Assembly (NCBI GenBank): GCA_964569425.1
Contig: CAZMVD010000013.1
Location: forward strand, 1 to 58,951
DNA from: JACQXM01 sp964569425
Lineage (GTDB): Bacteria; Planctomycetota; Phycisphaerae; UBA1845
DNA: 58,951 bases
Reading direction: 5' to 3'
Of the stretch, positions 1 to 8,453 are shown one piece after another. The translations under genes were made by a program, and so were the position numbers. Under the pieces are notes generated by a model. The model saw only the letters and a program-made list of their open reading frames with translations, was not told the origin of the DNA and ran no database searches. Each line of letters begins with the position of its first letter. Within the stretch, counting starts at the first letter, position 1.

Positions 1-204
1 CACGTTGCGGTTGTCCTCCCCTGCCTGGTTGGCGGCGCCCAGATACACGTCGTCGATCAGTTCCGGGGCGATCTTCGTTCTTTCGACCAGGGCGCGGATG
101 ACCAGCGCCGCCAGGTCGTCCGGGCGAACGGCACTCAATGAACCGCCGTACCGCCCCACCGGCGTTCGCACCGCATCGACCACTACCGCTCGTCGTGTCG
201 TCAT
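1..204 (-). CDS. Acetyl-CoA acyltransferase (thiolase), N-terminal 68 residues only
   Basis: The frame opens at an ATG at 204 and runs off the left edge, so only the first 68 codons are visible. The product starts with MTTRRAVVVDAVRTPVGRYG and continues through a D-x-V-x-L-G-A-A-N-Q-A-G-E-D-N stretch, the classical N-terminal pattern of degradative thiolases (FadA/PcaF/AtoB type). The catalytic cysteine lies beyond the edge and cannot be checked. A GGGG-rich Shine-Dalgarno-like run precedes the ATG. It lies 84 bases downstream of the 3-hydroxyacyl-CoA dehydrogenase on the same strand. The pair would carry out the last two steps of a beta-oxidation cycle, oxidation to the 3-ketoacyl-CoA and thiolytic cleavage. 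The family is clear; chain-length or substrate preference is not. Confidence 0.85.
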   Translation of the reverse strand, partial: MTTRRAVVVDAVRTPVGRYGGSLSAVRPDDLAALVIRALVERTKIAPELIDDVYLGAANQAGEDNRNV

Positions 205-288
205 GTCTTGCCCCAACAGGATCGGGTTATCAGGAAATCTCTGGCGCCGCGCAAACGCGACGGCGTGGCCAGGCGTACGGTTACTTGT

Positions 289-1524
289 CTACGCGCGCCC
301 GGAAGTCCAAATGGAAGCCGGTTCGTATCGCCCATCGGACGCCGCATCGTTGAGCGCCTTCAGCACGCCGCGCACGGTACGCGAACCGATCTGGTGTGCC
401 CATGCGAGCGGGCCCTTCGGATAATTGGTTCCCTTGAGCATGGCGGTGTCGATGTCTTCGGCGGTGGCGACGGACTCGCCCAGCGCCAGACCCGCTTCGT
501 TGATCACCGCGGCGAGAATGCGACAGAAAACGAGTTGCTCGGTGGTGCCCGCGGAGGTCGCACCGGCAGCGAACGTGAAGGCGCGCATGACATCGGCCTG
601 CAACGGAGACACCGAAAAGCTCCTTCGCTGCACGGGGCACGCCGGAAGCGGACCGTCGCCGTCATAGGCATAGAATCCGCGGCCGGTCTTACGACCCAGG
701 TGCCCTGCGGCGACCAGTTGCTCTTGAATCTCGTGCGGTGCCAGGCGCGGCGGATGGCCCATCTGCTCCCATACCGACGTACTCACGGCCAGGTTGACGT
801 CCAGCCCGACGAGATCCATCAGCTCGAACGGGCCCATGCGGAAGCCGCCCAGGCGACGCATCATGCCGTCGATCTCGTCCACGCCGGCCACGCCCTCCCC
901 CAGCAGGCGCAGCGCCTCGAGGTAGTAGCCGCGGGCCACGCGATTCACGATGAAACCCGGCATGTCCTTCACGCGTACCGGCGTCTTACCCCAGGCGAGC
1001 GCAGCATCGTATGCGCGGTCCACGCATGACGGATCGCTGTGGCGTCCGGCGATGATCTCCACCAGGGGCATGACCGGCGCCGGATTGAAAAAGTGCATCC
1101 CGACCACGCGCGCGGGACGACTGACACCCTCCGCAATACGCCCCACCGACAGCGACGACGTGTTGGTGGCCAGGACCGCCTGGGCATCGACCGCTCGTTC
1201 CAGGGCGGCGAAGACCCTGTGCTTCACGGCGAGGTCTTCCACGACCGCTTCGATGGCCAACGACGCGTCCGCCAGTTCGGCGATAGCATTTCGCGTGGCG
1301 ATGCGCGACAGGGCTGCGGCGCACTCGGCCGCAGCGAGTTTGCCTTTCTCCACCATGCGCTTCAGTTGGGACTCGATGGATGCGCGGCCGCGCTCGAGCG
1401 CCTCGCGGTTGACGTCGATCAGCGTCACCCGGCAGCCGCTTACGGCCGCCAGCTGGGCAATGCCCGCGCCCATGGTGCCGGCGCCCACGACGGCAAGGTG
1501 GTCAATCGGCGGGTTGCGACTCAT
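289..1524 (-). CDS. 3-hydroxyacyl-CoA dehydrogenase, PaaH/FadB-like, two C-terminal domains
   Basis: A 411-residue NAD-dependent 3-hydroxyacyl-CoA dehydrogenase. The Rossmann domain begins at about residue 9 with the dinucleotide motif VGAGTMGAG. The catalytic histidine sits in GMHFFNPAPVMPLVE near residue 142. One C-terminal dehydrogenase domain follows (about 185-285) with the GRKTGRGFYAYDG signature. A second partial copy (about 325-405) carries GTNYPKGPLAWAHQIG, the arrangement of PaaH-type enzymes. It precedes the partial thiolase on the same strand, giving a two-gene beta-oxidation or aromatic lower-pathway module. The ATG at 1524 fits the family N-terminus. Substrate range cannot be read from sequence. 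Confidence 0.93.
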   Translation of the reverse strand: MSRNPPIDHLAVVGAGTMGAGIAQLAAVSGCRVTLIDVNREALERGRASIESQLKRMVEKGKLAAAECAAALSRIATRNAIAELADASLAIEAVVEDLAVKHRVFAALERAVDAQAVLATNTSSLSVGRIAEGVSRPARVVGMHFFNPAPVMPLVEIIAGRHSDPSCVDRAYDAALAWGKTPVRVKDMPGFIVNRVARGYYLEALRLLGEGVAGVDEIDGMMRRLGGFRMGPFELMDLVGLDVNLAVSTSVWEQMGHPPRLAPHEIQEQLVAAGHLGRKTGRGFYAYDGDGPLPACPVQRRSFSVSPLQADVMRAFTFAAGATSAGTTEQLVFCRILAAVINEAGLALGESVATAEDIDTAMLKGTNYPKGPLAWAHQIGSRTVRGVLKALNDAASDGRYEPASIWTSGRA

Positions 1525-1904
1525 GGAGTAACGATCCTTCCGGTCGATTCAGCCGCCGGCGGCAACGGGACGAAAACCGCTCCACGCGGAGTTTCTTGCC
1601 AGGATAGCACCGCCCGGCGAGGGCTCACAGCCAACGCCGCCAGGAAGCGGCCCGGCTGCCCGAACCCCGCATTCTGCATATTCGGCCGAGCGATGGAAGA
1701 GGGCACGTCCGTTCGGCCAAGGCTGCGGCGCGGACAGGCGAGGCGCGCAAGGGTTGCAGGCTGCCGGGCGGAGCGGGCCAAACAGTGACATTAGCTTGAC
1801 ACCAATAGAAATGAATGGCCGACAGGACGAAGCCATTGTTGTGCCACCGCACAAGGCCCCGGTGCCGCGAAAGGCCCGAAGAATACACGCCGGACGGCGC
1901 GCAA
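1525..1904. other. Intergenic region, nothing convincing
   Basis: About 380 bases between the dehydrogenase start and the end of the ABC permease. Several open frames cross it, but none has family resemblance, a sensible ribosome-binding site or consistent codon use. It should contain the promoter of the dehydrogenase-thiolase pair and the 3' end of the ABC operon transcript. I could not pick out a clear -35/-10 pair or a terminator hairpin with a T-tract. Confidence 0.5.
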
Positions 1905-3265
1905 CTATCCTCGGACGACCCAGCGGAGCATCTCGCCAATCTTGGCGCCTTTGCCCTGCATGAGGATGCCGACGCGGAAGATACGCCCGGCGCAAAACAC
2001 GGCCAGCAGCGTGGTGAGGAGCACCAGGCACACGCCGAGCAGCGACTGCCACACGGGCACGCCGGGAGGTACGGCCTGGCGCATGAGCATGAGCATGGGG
2101 GTGGCCGGCGGAAACAGCGACATGGCTACCGCCATGGTGGAGGAGGGCTCGCGGACCACGTTCATCCAGACGAAGAGCGGCGCAACGACCACCAGCATAA
2201 CCGGGGTCACCAGGCTCTGGGCCTCTTTCAGGTCGGACACGGCGGCCCCGATGGCGATGAACATGGCGCCGTACATCAACACGGCGAGCACCTGGAAGAG
2301 TACGAACCACCACATCAGGTGCGAGGGGAAGAATGAGCCGAGGTCGGCGCGGTGGACGGCATAATACGCGCCGCACAGATACAGGGTGGCAATCGTCAGT
2401 GAGACGCCGACCATGCCCACCAGCTTGCCCATCATCAACTCGAAGGGAGAGACGGAGCCGAGGAGCACTTCGGCGATGCGCTGCATTTTCTCCTCAATCA
2501 CGCTCTGCATGAGCGGCTGGGCGCCGATCATGATCATCATGAACATGAGCATCATCAGGCCCATGGGAAGGAAGATGTTGGCGAGCATGTTGGTGGGCGC
2601 CGCGCCGCTGATGCGCCCCTCGGCGTCGCGCGAGAGCAGGCCGAGGTTGGCGATGCGCGACCAGGCGGTGGCTTTGTGCACCATGTCGGGGTCGAGGTTG
2701 TGCGCCGCGAAGCGGATCTCCTGAATGCGACGATTGAGCGGGCCGACGATCCAATCGGCAATGTCGTCGTAGGTGGGCGCGTTGGAGTGGTAGGCGAGCG
2801 CCGCGCGGCGCGGATCGTCGCCCGGGTCGATGACGTCCGGCCCGATGATGACAAAGGCGAACAGCTCCTTGTTGCGGACGCGCTGCGAAAGCTGGAGGGC
2901 CAGTTCTTCTTCGGCGGCGGTGCTGGGATCGACNNNNNNNNNNCCAGCAAGTAACGCGGCCGCACCTGGCGGCGCTGGCCGTTTTCCACCTTGAAGATGC
3001 CGTCGTCCAGGTCGCGGATGCCGCGCGCGGTCACTTCCGATTCGTTGCGCCGTTCGGCGGCCTGGGCCAGGGTGTCGAACAGGCGGCCGGTGTAGTCCAC
3101 CACGGCCACGCGCTTGTCGGTCACATCGACCTTGTTGCGCATGATCATCTGCACCGCGATACTTCCGCCGAACAGCACGGGCATGAGGATAAGGCTGATG
3201 ATGAAGGCCTTGGTCTTCACGGCGGCCTGATACTCGCGGACGGCGACGACGAGGGTTTTACGCAT
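1905..3265 (-). CDS. ABC-2 type permease (NatB-like), interrupted by a 10-N assembly gap
   Basis: Membrane subunit of an ABC exporter. The N-terminal piece (from 3265) starts MRKTLVVAVREYQAAVKTKA and has a first membrane helix (IISLILMPVLFGGSIAVQMI), then an extracytoplasmic domain. The C-terminal piece (to 1905) has five to six further helices typical of the NatB/YhaP ABC-2 family. The two halves are in different frames across the N run at 2934-2943. Each half is open up to the gap, so the shift reflects an arbitrary gap length rather than a proven mutation. The gene overlaps the ATPase gene by 8 bases, an operon arrangement. The substrate is unknown; relatives export Na+ or antimicrobials. 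The true length cannot be given because the gap size is unknown. Confidence 0.82.
2934..2943. other. Run of ten N: scaffold gap inside the ABC permease
   Basis: Ten consecutive undetermined bases. The permease reading frame changes across the run, which is expected when a gap of unknown size is written as a fixed number of N. It should be treated as a gap, not as biological sequence. Confidence 0.97.
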
Positions 3266-4208
3266 AAACCGTCTCCCGCGCGGCGACGGCGCTGTCGCTG
3301 AGGGCGCGCTGCGATTCGGGCCCGGCGATGCGGACGAAGATGTCGTGCAAGGAGGGTCGGGCGAGTTCGAAGTGCAGCACGCGACCGCGTTCCATGATCC
3401 GCGCCAGAATGTCCTGCGTGTCGGCCTCGGGCTGCACGCGCAGTTCTTTGAGCCGCCCGAAGTCGGTGACTTTTTCCACCCCGTGAAGATCGAGCAGTTC
3501 GTCGTCCCCCTCGAGCATGACGCGGATGGTGTCCTGGCCGAAGCGGTTCTGGATGGCGTCGAGCGTGCCGTCCAGGACCTTGTTGCCGTTGAAGATCATG
3601 AAGATGAAATCGCACATTCGTTCGGCAACGGCCATGTCGTGCGTGGAAAAAATGACCGTCGAGCCGTTGCGGCGGAGGTCGAGCACGGCTTCACGGAGCA
3701 CTTCCATGTTGACAGGATCGAGCCCGGAAAAGGGCTCGTCCAGGATGACCAGGTCAGGATCGGCAATGACGGCGCCGATGAACTGAACTTTCTGAGCCAT
3801 GCCTTTGGAAAGGGTCTCGACTTTCTTGTCGGCCCAGGCGGCGAGGCCGAGGCGTTCGAGCCAGCGGTCCACCGCCGCGCGGACATCGGTCTTGCCCTTG
3901 AGTTCGCCGTAGAAGCGGAGGATGTCGCGGACCTTCATCTTCTTGTACAGGCCGCGTTCTTCCGGCAGGTAGCCGATGCGATCGTTGGCGGCGCCATGGC
4001 GGTCCTCGCCGAGTACGCGGACGGCGCCCGAGCCGGAATCGGGATAGTAAATGCGCATGATCATGCGCAGGGTGGTGGTCTTGCCGGAGCCGTTGGGTCC
4101 GATGAAGCCGTAGATGGCGCCGCGCGGGACAGCGAGTGACAGGTCCCTGACGGCAACGTGCCGGCCGAACGTCTTGGAGACATTCTCAATTTCCACGACG
4201 TTGGACAT
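3258..4208 (-). CDS. ABC transporter ATP-binding protein (NatA-like)
   Basis: A 316-residue ATPase subunit from the ATG at 4208 (MSNVVEIENVSKTFGRHVAV). An in-frame ATG 45 bases upstream exists, but the extra 15 residues do not resemble the family. Walker A is GPNGSGKT (residues 37-44), the signature is LSKGMAQK and Walker B with the following D-loop is LVILDEPFSGLDP. After the nucleotide-binding domain (about 1-215) comes a C-terminal extension of about 100 residues, as in the DUF4162-containing NatA/YhaQ group. It overlaps the permease start by 8 bases, so the two form a two-component exporter. Substrate unknown. Confidence 0.92.
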   Translation of the reverse strand: MSNVVEIENVSKTFGRHVAVRDLSLAVPRGAIYGFIGPNGSGKTTTLRMIMRIYYPDSGSGAVRVLGEDRHGAANDRIGYLPEERGLYKKMKVRDILRFYGELKGKTDVRAAVDRWLERLGLAAWADKKVETLSKGMAQKVQFIGAVIADPDLVILDEPFSGLDPVNMEVLREAVLDLRRNGSTVIFSTHDMAVAERMCDFIFMIFNGNKVLDGTLDAIQNRFGQDTIRVMLEGDDELLDLHGVEKVTDFGRLKELRVQPEADTQDILARIMERGRVLHFELARPSLHDIFVRIAGPESQRALSDSAVAARETVYA

Positions 4209-4524
4209 CGATCGATTCCAGCCGGGACGCGAAGCGGGGACGCCACGTGCCATTGACTCGCTTCGCTTGGCATCCTAGCCCGTGAACGCGGAGCAATCAA
4301 CGCGATCCGCTGTACGATCTTGTCGCGTCCTGTAGCAGAAGGTCACAGGGCGATCGGCGGGAACGCAACTTCAGGAGGGGAGGACATGCGGCGACTTCGG
4401 ATTGTCAGGCGAGGACACCAGGTATCTCAAGTAGCGCGGCGCGCGCGTGAGTCGCCATGGCGCAACGGCTTCCGCCGCGCGTTGGTCGATGGCCGACCAT
4501 TCGTCCGTTTGCGTGCCCGGGAGG
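4209..4524. other. Intergenic region, nothing convincing
   Basis: About 316 bases between the ABC ATPase start and the end of the PEP-CTERM gene, both on the minus strand. It should carry the exporter promoter. Short open frames here have no recognisable product. No strong hairpin or repeat was found. Confidence 0.45.
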
Positions 4525-5214
4525 CTATCGGTTGACGGAACGGCGGCGGAGCCGGTGCGCCATCACCACCAGACCGGCGAATGCCAATGCGCGGGTGGTG
4601 GGCTCTGGAATGACGGCGCTGGTGACGATGCGCACCTGATCGACGCTGCCGGTCTCAAACAGGCGATTCACGGTCAGCGTATGGCGGTCCGCTGACAGGG
4701 AGATGACATCTTCCTGTCCGCTCTCCAACCCTCTCCCGCCACCTTTCCCGTAAGCGGTGCCAGGCGCGCCGAGCAGCGCATCGGTGTTGTTCAAGGCATT
4801 GTGGCGGACGATCAGGCCGAGAATCGGTGCCGAAAAGGTCAACACGCCCGAGAGCACCGGCGCCTGGCTGTTCGTCGGATTGCCCATCGGATCGAAATGG
4901 AGCAACCACGAATCCACCAGCGTGCCCGCCTCAATCTCACCCGCGAACGACTTGAGCACGTTCCAGCCGAATTCGTCGTAGCTGCCGGGTTGAACGATGT
5001 CTACGGAGAGGTCGCTCGCCAAGATGATATCCTGGGACTCAGCAAAGAGAAAAAGCTGGCTGTTGCTCTCCACCGCGGACACCGCCAGCGACGATGGGGC
5101 CGACTGGACGGCTACGTTGGACGATGAGCTCACCACGGCCGCCGGCGCCAACAGACCCGAGAAGGCGAGCACAAACGCGACGACCGCAAGACATCGGCGT
5201 TGAAAAGGAGTCAT
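4525..5214 (-). CDS. PEP-CTERM sorting-domain exported protein
   Basis: A 229-residue exported protein. It has an N-terminal signal peptide (MTPFQRRCLAVVAFVLAFSG, cleavage near the AAVV stretch). The C-terminus is a PEP-CTERM signal: V-I-P-E-P at 201-205, then a hydrophobic helix ending in the basic cluster HRLRRRSVNR. This signal directs exosortase-dependent sorting and C-terminal removal in bacteria that make exopolysaccharide. The middle is a serine-rich beta-type domain with no family I recognise. AGGT lies just upstream of the ATG. It stands alone, with no exosortase gene in the window. Function unknown beyond surface or matrix location. Confidence 0.85.
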   Translation of the reverse strand: MTPFQRRCLAVVAFVLAFSGLLAPAAVVSSSSNVAVQSAPSSLAVSAVESNSQLFLFAESQDIILASDLSVDIVQPGSYDEFGWNVLKSFAGEIEAGTLVDSWLLHFDPMGNPTNSQAPVLSGVLTFSAPILGLIVRHNALNNTDALLGAPGTAYGKGGGRGLESGQEDVISLSADRHTLTVNRLFETGSVDQVRIVTSAVIPEPTTRALAFAGLVVMAHRLRRRSVNR

Positions 5215-5444
5215 GGCAGGTTACCTCGCAATCACAGCGCCAGAAGAGGGGACCCCCCGCAGGAAGCTTACGATATCATGCGATAGAACGGGGAAGAGGA
5301 CTGCGCACACCGGGTTTCTGGGCATGTCTCGGATGAGTGCGCACGGCGAGCGCGGCTGCGTCCGAGAATCCAGCGAAAAGACCCGGCACTGGCGGGTCGC
5401 ACTTCTTGGCGCCGCCCAATGCGCCGCGCTCGAATCGCGGTCCT

Positions 5445-6236
5445 TCAGGTCGGCGGACTCAATTGGAAAATGCGTCCGTCGATAACCGTTCTCGTTGCCG
5501 GACTGAAGCCGCGCGTAGCCAGGACGCGCACATGAAACCCCCGGTCGGCTGCAAGTTGTGGAAAACGATCGGCCACACTGCGGTTGGGGTCGGCCAGCAG
5601 TGCACATGCGCCTGGCGCGAGCAGCCGGGACAGACAACCAAGGATGGGCTCGTGGTGGTTGAGTTGATAGAGCACGTCGGCACCGAGAATGCAATCGAAC
5701 CGGCGATCCTCCGGGGGACAGTTCCAATCGAGCAGTAGGAATTCGTCGATAGCGATCCCATTAATCCGCGCGTTGTAGGCGGCGAACTGAAGCGGCACCG
5801 GCTCGTAGTCACTGGCCGTCACCCGCCAACCCCGGAGACTGGCCACCAGCGACGTGAGCGCCAAGCCGCAGCCCAACTCCAGGAGATTTCGCCGGCGGCC
5901 TTCGTCGCCGGCGTGCACGTATTCGGCCAGCATGAACGCGCCCGGCCAGAGTTCCAGACCGTAGGGCGCGCGGTCCTCGTCGATGAAGCGCTGGGCGTAA
6001 TCCGGCTCATCGAGCAATGCGGCGGCATCGGCCAGGCGGGCGATGACGAATGATCGGCCGGCCACGTCCACCGGGGCGCACTCGACCGGAATGCCGCGAA
6101 AGCGCGGCACGCCGTCATGCCAGTCGAAAGGGGCGTCCTCTTGAATGCTCAGGCGCGAAGGCAGTGAAGGGTCTCCGAGTCCAGCGAGGCGGGCGTTCGA
6201 GCGTCCCCGCCGTTGACATTCTCCGCAGATGGCCAC
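5445..6236 (-). CDS. Class I SAM-dependent methyltransferase (Methyltransf_16/METTL-like)
   Basis: A 263-residue protein with a Rossmann methyltransferase core. Motif I is LLELGCGLALTSL (about 117-129), an acidic motif II follows in TASDYEP, and the motif IV-like segment FDCILGADVLYQLN matches the arrangement of the METTL21/ETFB lysine methyltransferase family. The N-terminal 55 residues are not part of the core; they include a CGEC pair that could be fortuitous, and the true start could be slightly internal. The gene is divergent from the OPT transporter. A protein-lysine target is the family-based guess; no partner gene here identifies it. Confidence 0.78.
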   Translation of the reverse strand: MAICGECQRRGRSNARLAGLGDPSLPSRLSIQEDAPFDWHDGVPRFRGIPVECAPVDVAGRSFVIARLADAAALLDEPDYAQRFIDEDRAPYGLELWPGAFMLAEYVHAGDEGRRRNLLELGCGLALTSLVASLRGWRVTASDYEPVPLQFAAYNARINGIAIDEFLLLDWNCPPEDRRFDCILGADVLYQLNHHEPILGCLSRLLAPGACALLADPNRSVADRFPQLAADRGFHVRVLATRGFSPATRTVIDGRIFQLSPPT

Positions 6237-6349
6237 GAGCGTGACCCGGCGTTGCGGCGCGGCCCGTGCGTCGATAGTGTGCGGCCCGCGAGCGATTCCG
6301 GCAAGAAGGGAGAATCGCCCGGGGCCAAGAGACTCCTCAAGAGGCGACT

Positions 6350-8287
6350 ATGCGCGAGTTCAGTCTCCGAGCCGTGTGCATCGGCATCGTCATCGGCATG
6401 TGCCTGGGCGCGGCCAATGCGTACGTGGGCCTCAAAGTAGGCATGAGCGTCAATGCGTCCATCCCTGCCGCGGTGGTGGCGATGCTCATCCTGCGCGGAT
6501 GGTTACGCAACGGGACCATATTGGAGTGTAACCTTGCGCAAACGATCGGCTCGTGCGGCCAGAGCGTGGCCGCGGGGATGATCTTCACCATTCCGGCGCT
6601 GTACATGCTCGGACAGGATCCGAAGCTGGTGGAGATGGTGATCTGGGGGGGCATCGGCGGGTTGTTGGGCATTTGCTTCATGGTGCCGCTGCGCCGCCTG
6701 CTCATTGTCCGCGAGCACGAGGTGCTGCCCTATCCCGAAGGACTGGCGTGCTCCAAAGTGCTGCAATCGGGTGAGCGCGGGGGTATGGGCGCCGCTGCGG
6801 TCATTCGCGGCGCCGTGGTCGGCGGGGGCTTTCGCCTGCTGTCCGGCCTGGGATTCTGGCCCGAGACATCAACTTCACCCGTGGCACCCTTGGTACGCAC
6901 GCAGGCGTCCCTTTCCGCAGAGCCGGCGCTGCTGGGCGTGGGCTATATCATCGGCCCGCGCATCGCCGCGGTGATGTTCGCGGGGGCAGCAACCGCGACG
7001 TTTGTGCTGATTCCGGCGATATCGTTCTTCGGAGAAGGCACGGCGGTGGGCAACGGAGCGTGGGCAGGACGGTTGATCGGCACTCTATCGCCCGGCGAGA
7101 TCCACTCCCAATATATTCGCTACATCGGCGCCGGCGCGGTTACGGCGGCGGGTTTGATTTCGCTGATCAAGAGTCTCCCGACCATTCTGGCTTCGTTCTG
7201 GGACGTTTTGAAAGGGGTGATGCAGCGCAATGGCGCGGACCGGCCGCGCACCGACCGTGATCTGCCTTCAGGCCTGCTTCTGATCCTGCTTACGGGGTTG
7301 GCGCTGGCCATGTGGGTGTTCCCGCAGGTTCGTGTCGGACATATCGGGGCGGTGGCGATCATCGTGTTTTCGTTTTTCTTTGTGACGGTAACCTCGCGGA
7401 TCGTGGGCCTGGTCGGCGCTTCCTCGACTCCGGCCTCGGGAATGACCATCGCGGCGCTGCTGGCCACGGCACTGGCGTTCAAACACTTGGCCGGCGATGG
7501 AGGCGGCGACACACTGGGGATGAAGGTGGCGTGCCTGTCGGTCGGGGCGATTGTCTGCTGTGCCATTTGCATTTCCGGCGATGTCGCCCAAGACCTCAAG
7601 ACGGGGTTTCTGGTGCAGGCTACCCCGTGGAAGCAGCAGACCGGCGAGATGATCGGCGTCACTACGGCGGTGGTGGCCAATGCGGCGGTCATCATGCTGC
7701 TGGCGCAGGCCCAGGGCTTCGTCGAATCGGCGGCTCATCCCAATCCGCTGCCGGCGCCACAGGCCAACATCATGCGCATCCTCGTGGACGGCGTCTTCGG
7801 GGGCCAGTTACCGTGGGAGTTGTTGATCATCGGTGCGGCGCTGGCCGTCGTGGTCGAGTTGCTGGCCGTACCGGCCTTGCCCTATGCAGTAGGGTTCTAT
7901 CTACCCATCTCGCTGCCGGCGCCGATCATGGTAGGCGGGTTGCTGCGGTTGATGGTGGAGCGCCGGCGCGACCGGTCTTCGGAAAGTGATCCGGGAATCC
8001 TCACGTCTTCGGGTTTGGTGGCGGGGAACGGTCTGGTGGGCATTGGCTTGGTGGCACTGACGGCGGGCATCGGCTGGTTGGCGGGGGACCCGCGCTGGAT
8101 GAATCCGCTGTCCGGTCGGGAGGAGCCGCTGGCACCCCATCATGTGGTGCCGTGGTTGTGGGAAACGCTGGGCATTCCACTGCGCTGGGGCATGGCGCCG
8201 GCGGCCTGGAGCGGATGGTCTCTGTTCCCCTTTGCCCTGCTGACGATCTGGTTGTGGCGGCAGTCGCGCGATCGTGCCGCCGCTTGA
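6350..8287 (+). CDS. OPT family oligopeptide transporter
   Basis: A 645-residue polytopic membrane protein of the OPT (oligopeptide/YSL) family. It begins with the paired motif GIVIGMCLGAANAYVGLKVG that is diagnostic for bacterial OPT transporters. The segment EVLPYPEGLACSKVLQSGE after the third helix is the conserved P-x-P-E-G-x-A-C family motif. About 14-16 hydrophobic segments follow to the C-terminus. Proton-coupled uptake of small peptides or metal chelates across the inner membrane is the family role. An AGAGG sequence lies 6-10 bases before the ATG. No peptidase or metal gene is adjacent, so the substrate is open. Confidence 0.92.
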   Translation: MREFSLRAVCIGIVIGMCLGAANAYVGLKVGMSVNASIPAAVVAMLILRGWLRNGTILECNLAQTIGSCGQSVAAGMIFTIPALYMLGQDPKLVEMVIWGGIGGLLGICFMVPLRRLLIVREHEVLPYPEGLACSKVLQSGERGGMGAAAVIRGAVVGGGFRLLSGLGFWPETSTSPVAPLVRTQASLSAEPALLGVGYIIGPRIAAVMFAGAATATFVLIPAISFFGEGTAVGNGAWAGRLIGTLSPGEIHSQYIRYIGAGAVTAAGLISLIKSLPTILASFWDVLKGVMQRNGADRPRTDRDLPSGLLLILLTGLALAMWVFPQVRVGHIGAVAIIVFSFFFVTVTSRIVGLVGASSTPASGMTIAALLATALAFKHLAGDGGGDTLGMKVACLSVGAIVCCAICISGDVAQDLKTGFLVQATPWKQQTGEMIGVTTAVVANAAVIMLLAQAQGFVESAAHPNPLPAPQANIMRILVDGVFGGQLPWELLIIGAALAVVVELLAVPALPYAVGFYLPISLPAPIMVGGLLRLMVERRRDRSSESDPGILTSSGLVAGNGLVGIGLVALTAGIGWLAGDPRWMNPLSGREEPLAPHHVVPWLWETLGIPLRWGMAPAAWSGWSLFPFALLTIWLWRQSRDRAAA

Positions 8288-8453
8288 CCGGGCCGCGGCA
8301 CCCGTGCCTCTATAAGGGCCGCCCTCCGGACAAGACCGGGGTTCGCCGACAGGATGGTACAGGCCGGCATCATTCTCAGTTGTGGCGGGCCTGCTTCTCG
8401 CCGACCCAAGGGGGTATGTCTAACTTTGGGGACGGACGATTCCGATAGTCGTC

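Noticed and set aside
1815..2336. Plus-strand open frame, His/Glu-rich
   Set aside because: It is the shadow of the ABC permease on the other strand; the His/Glu-rich composition is an artefact of reading helices in antisense.
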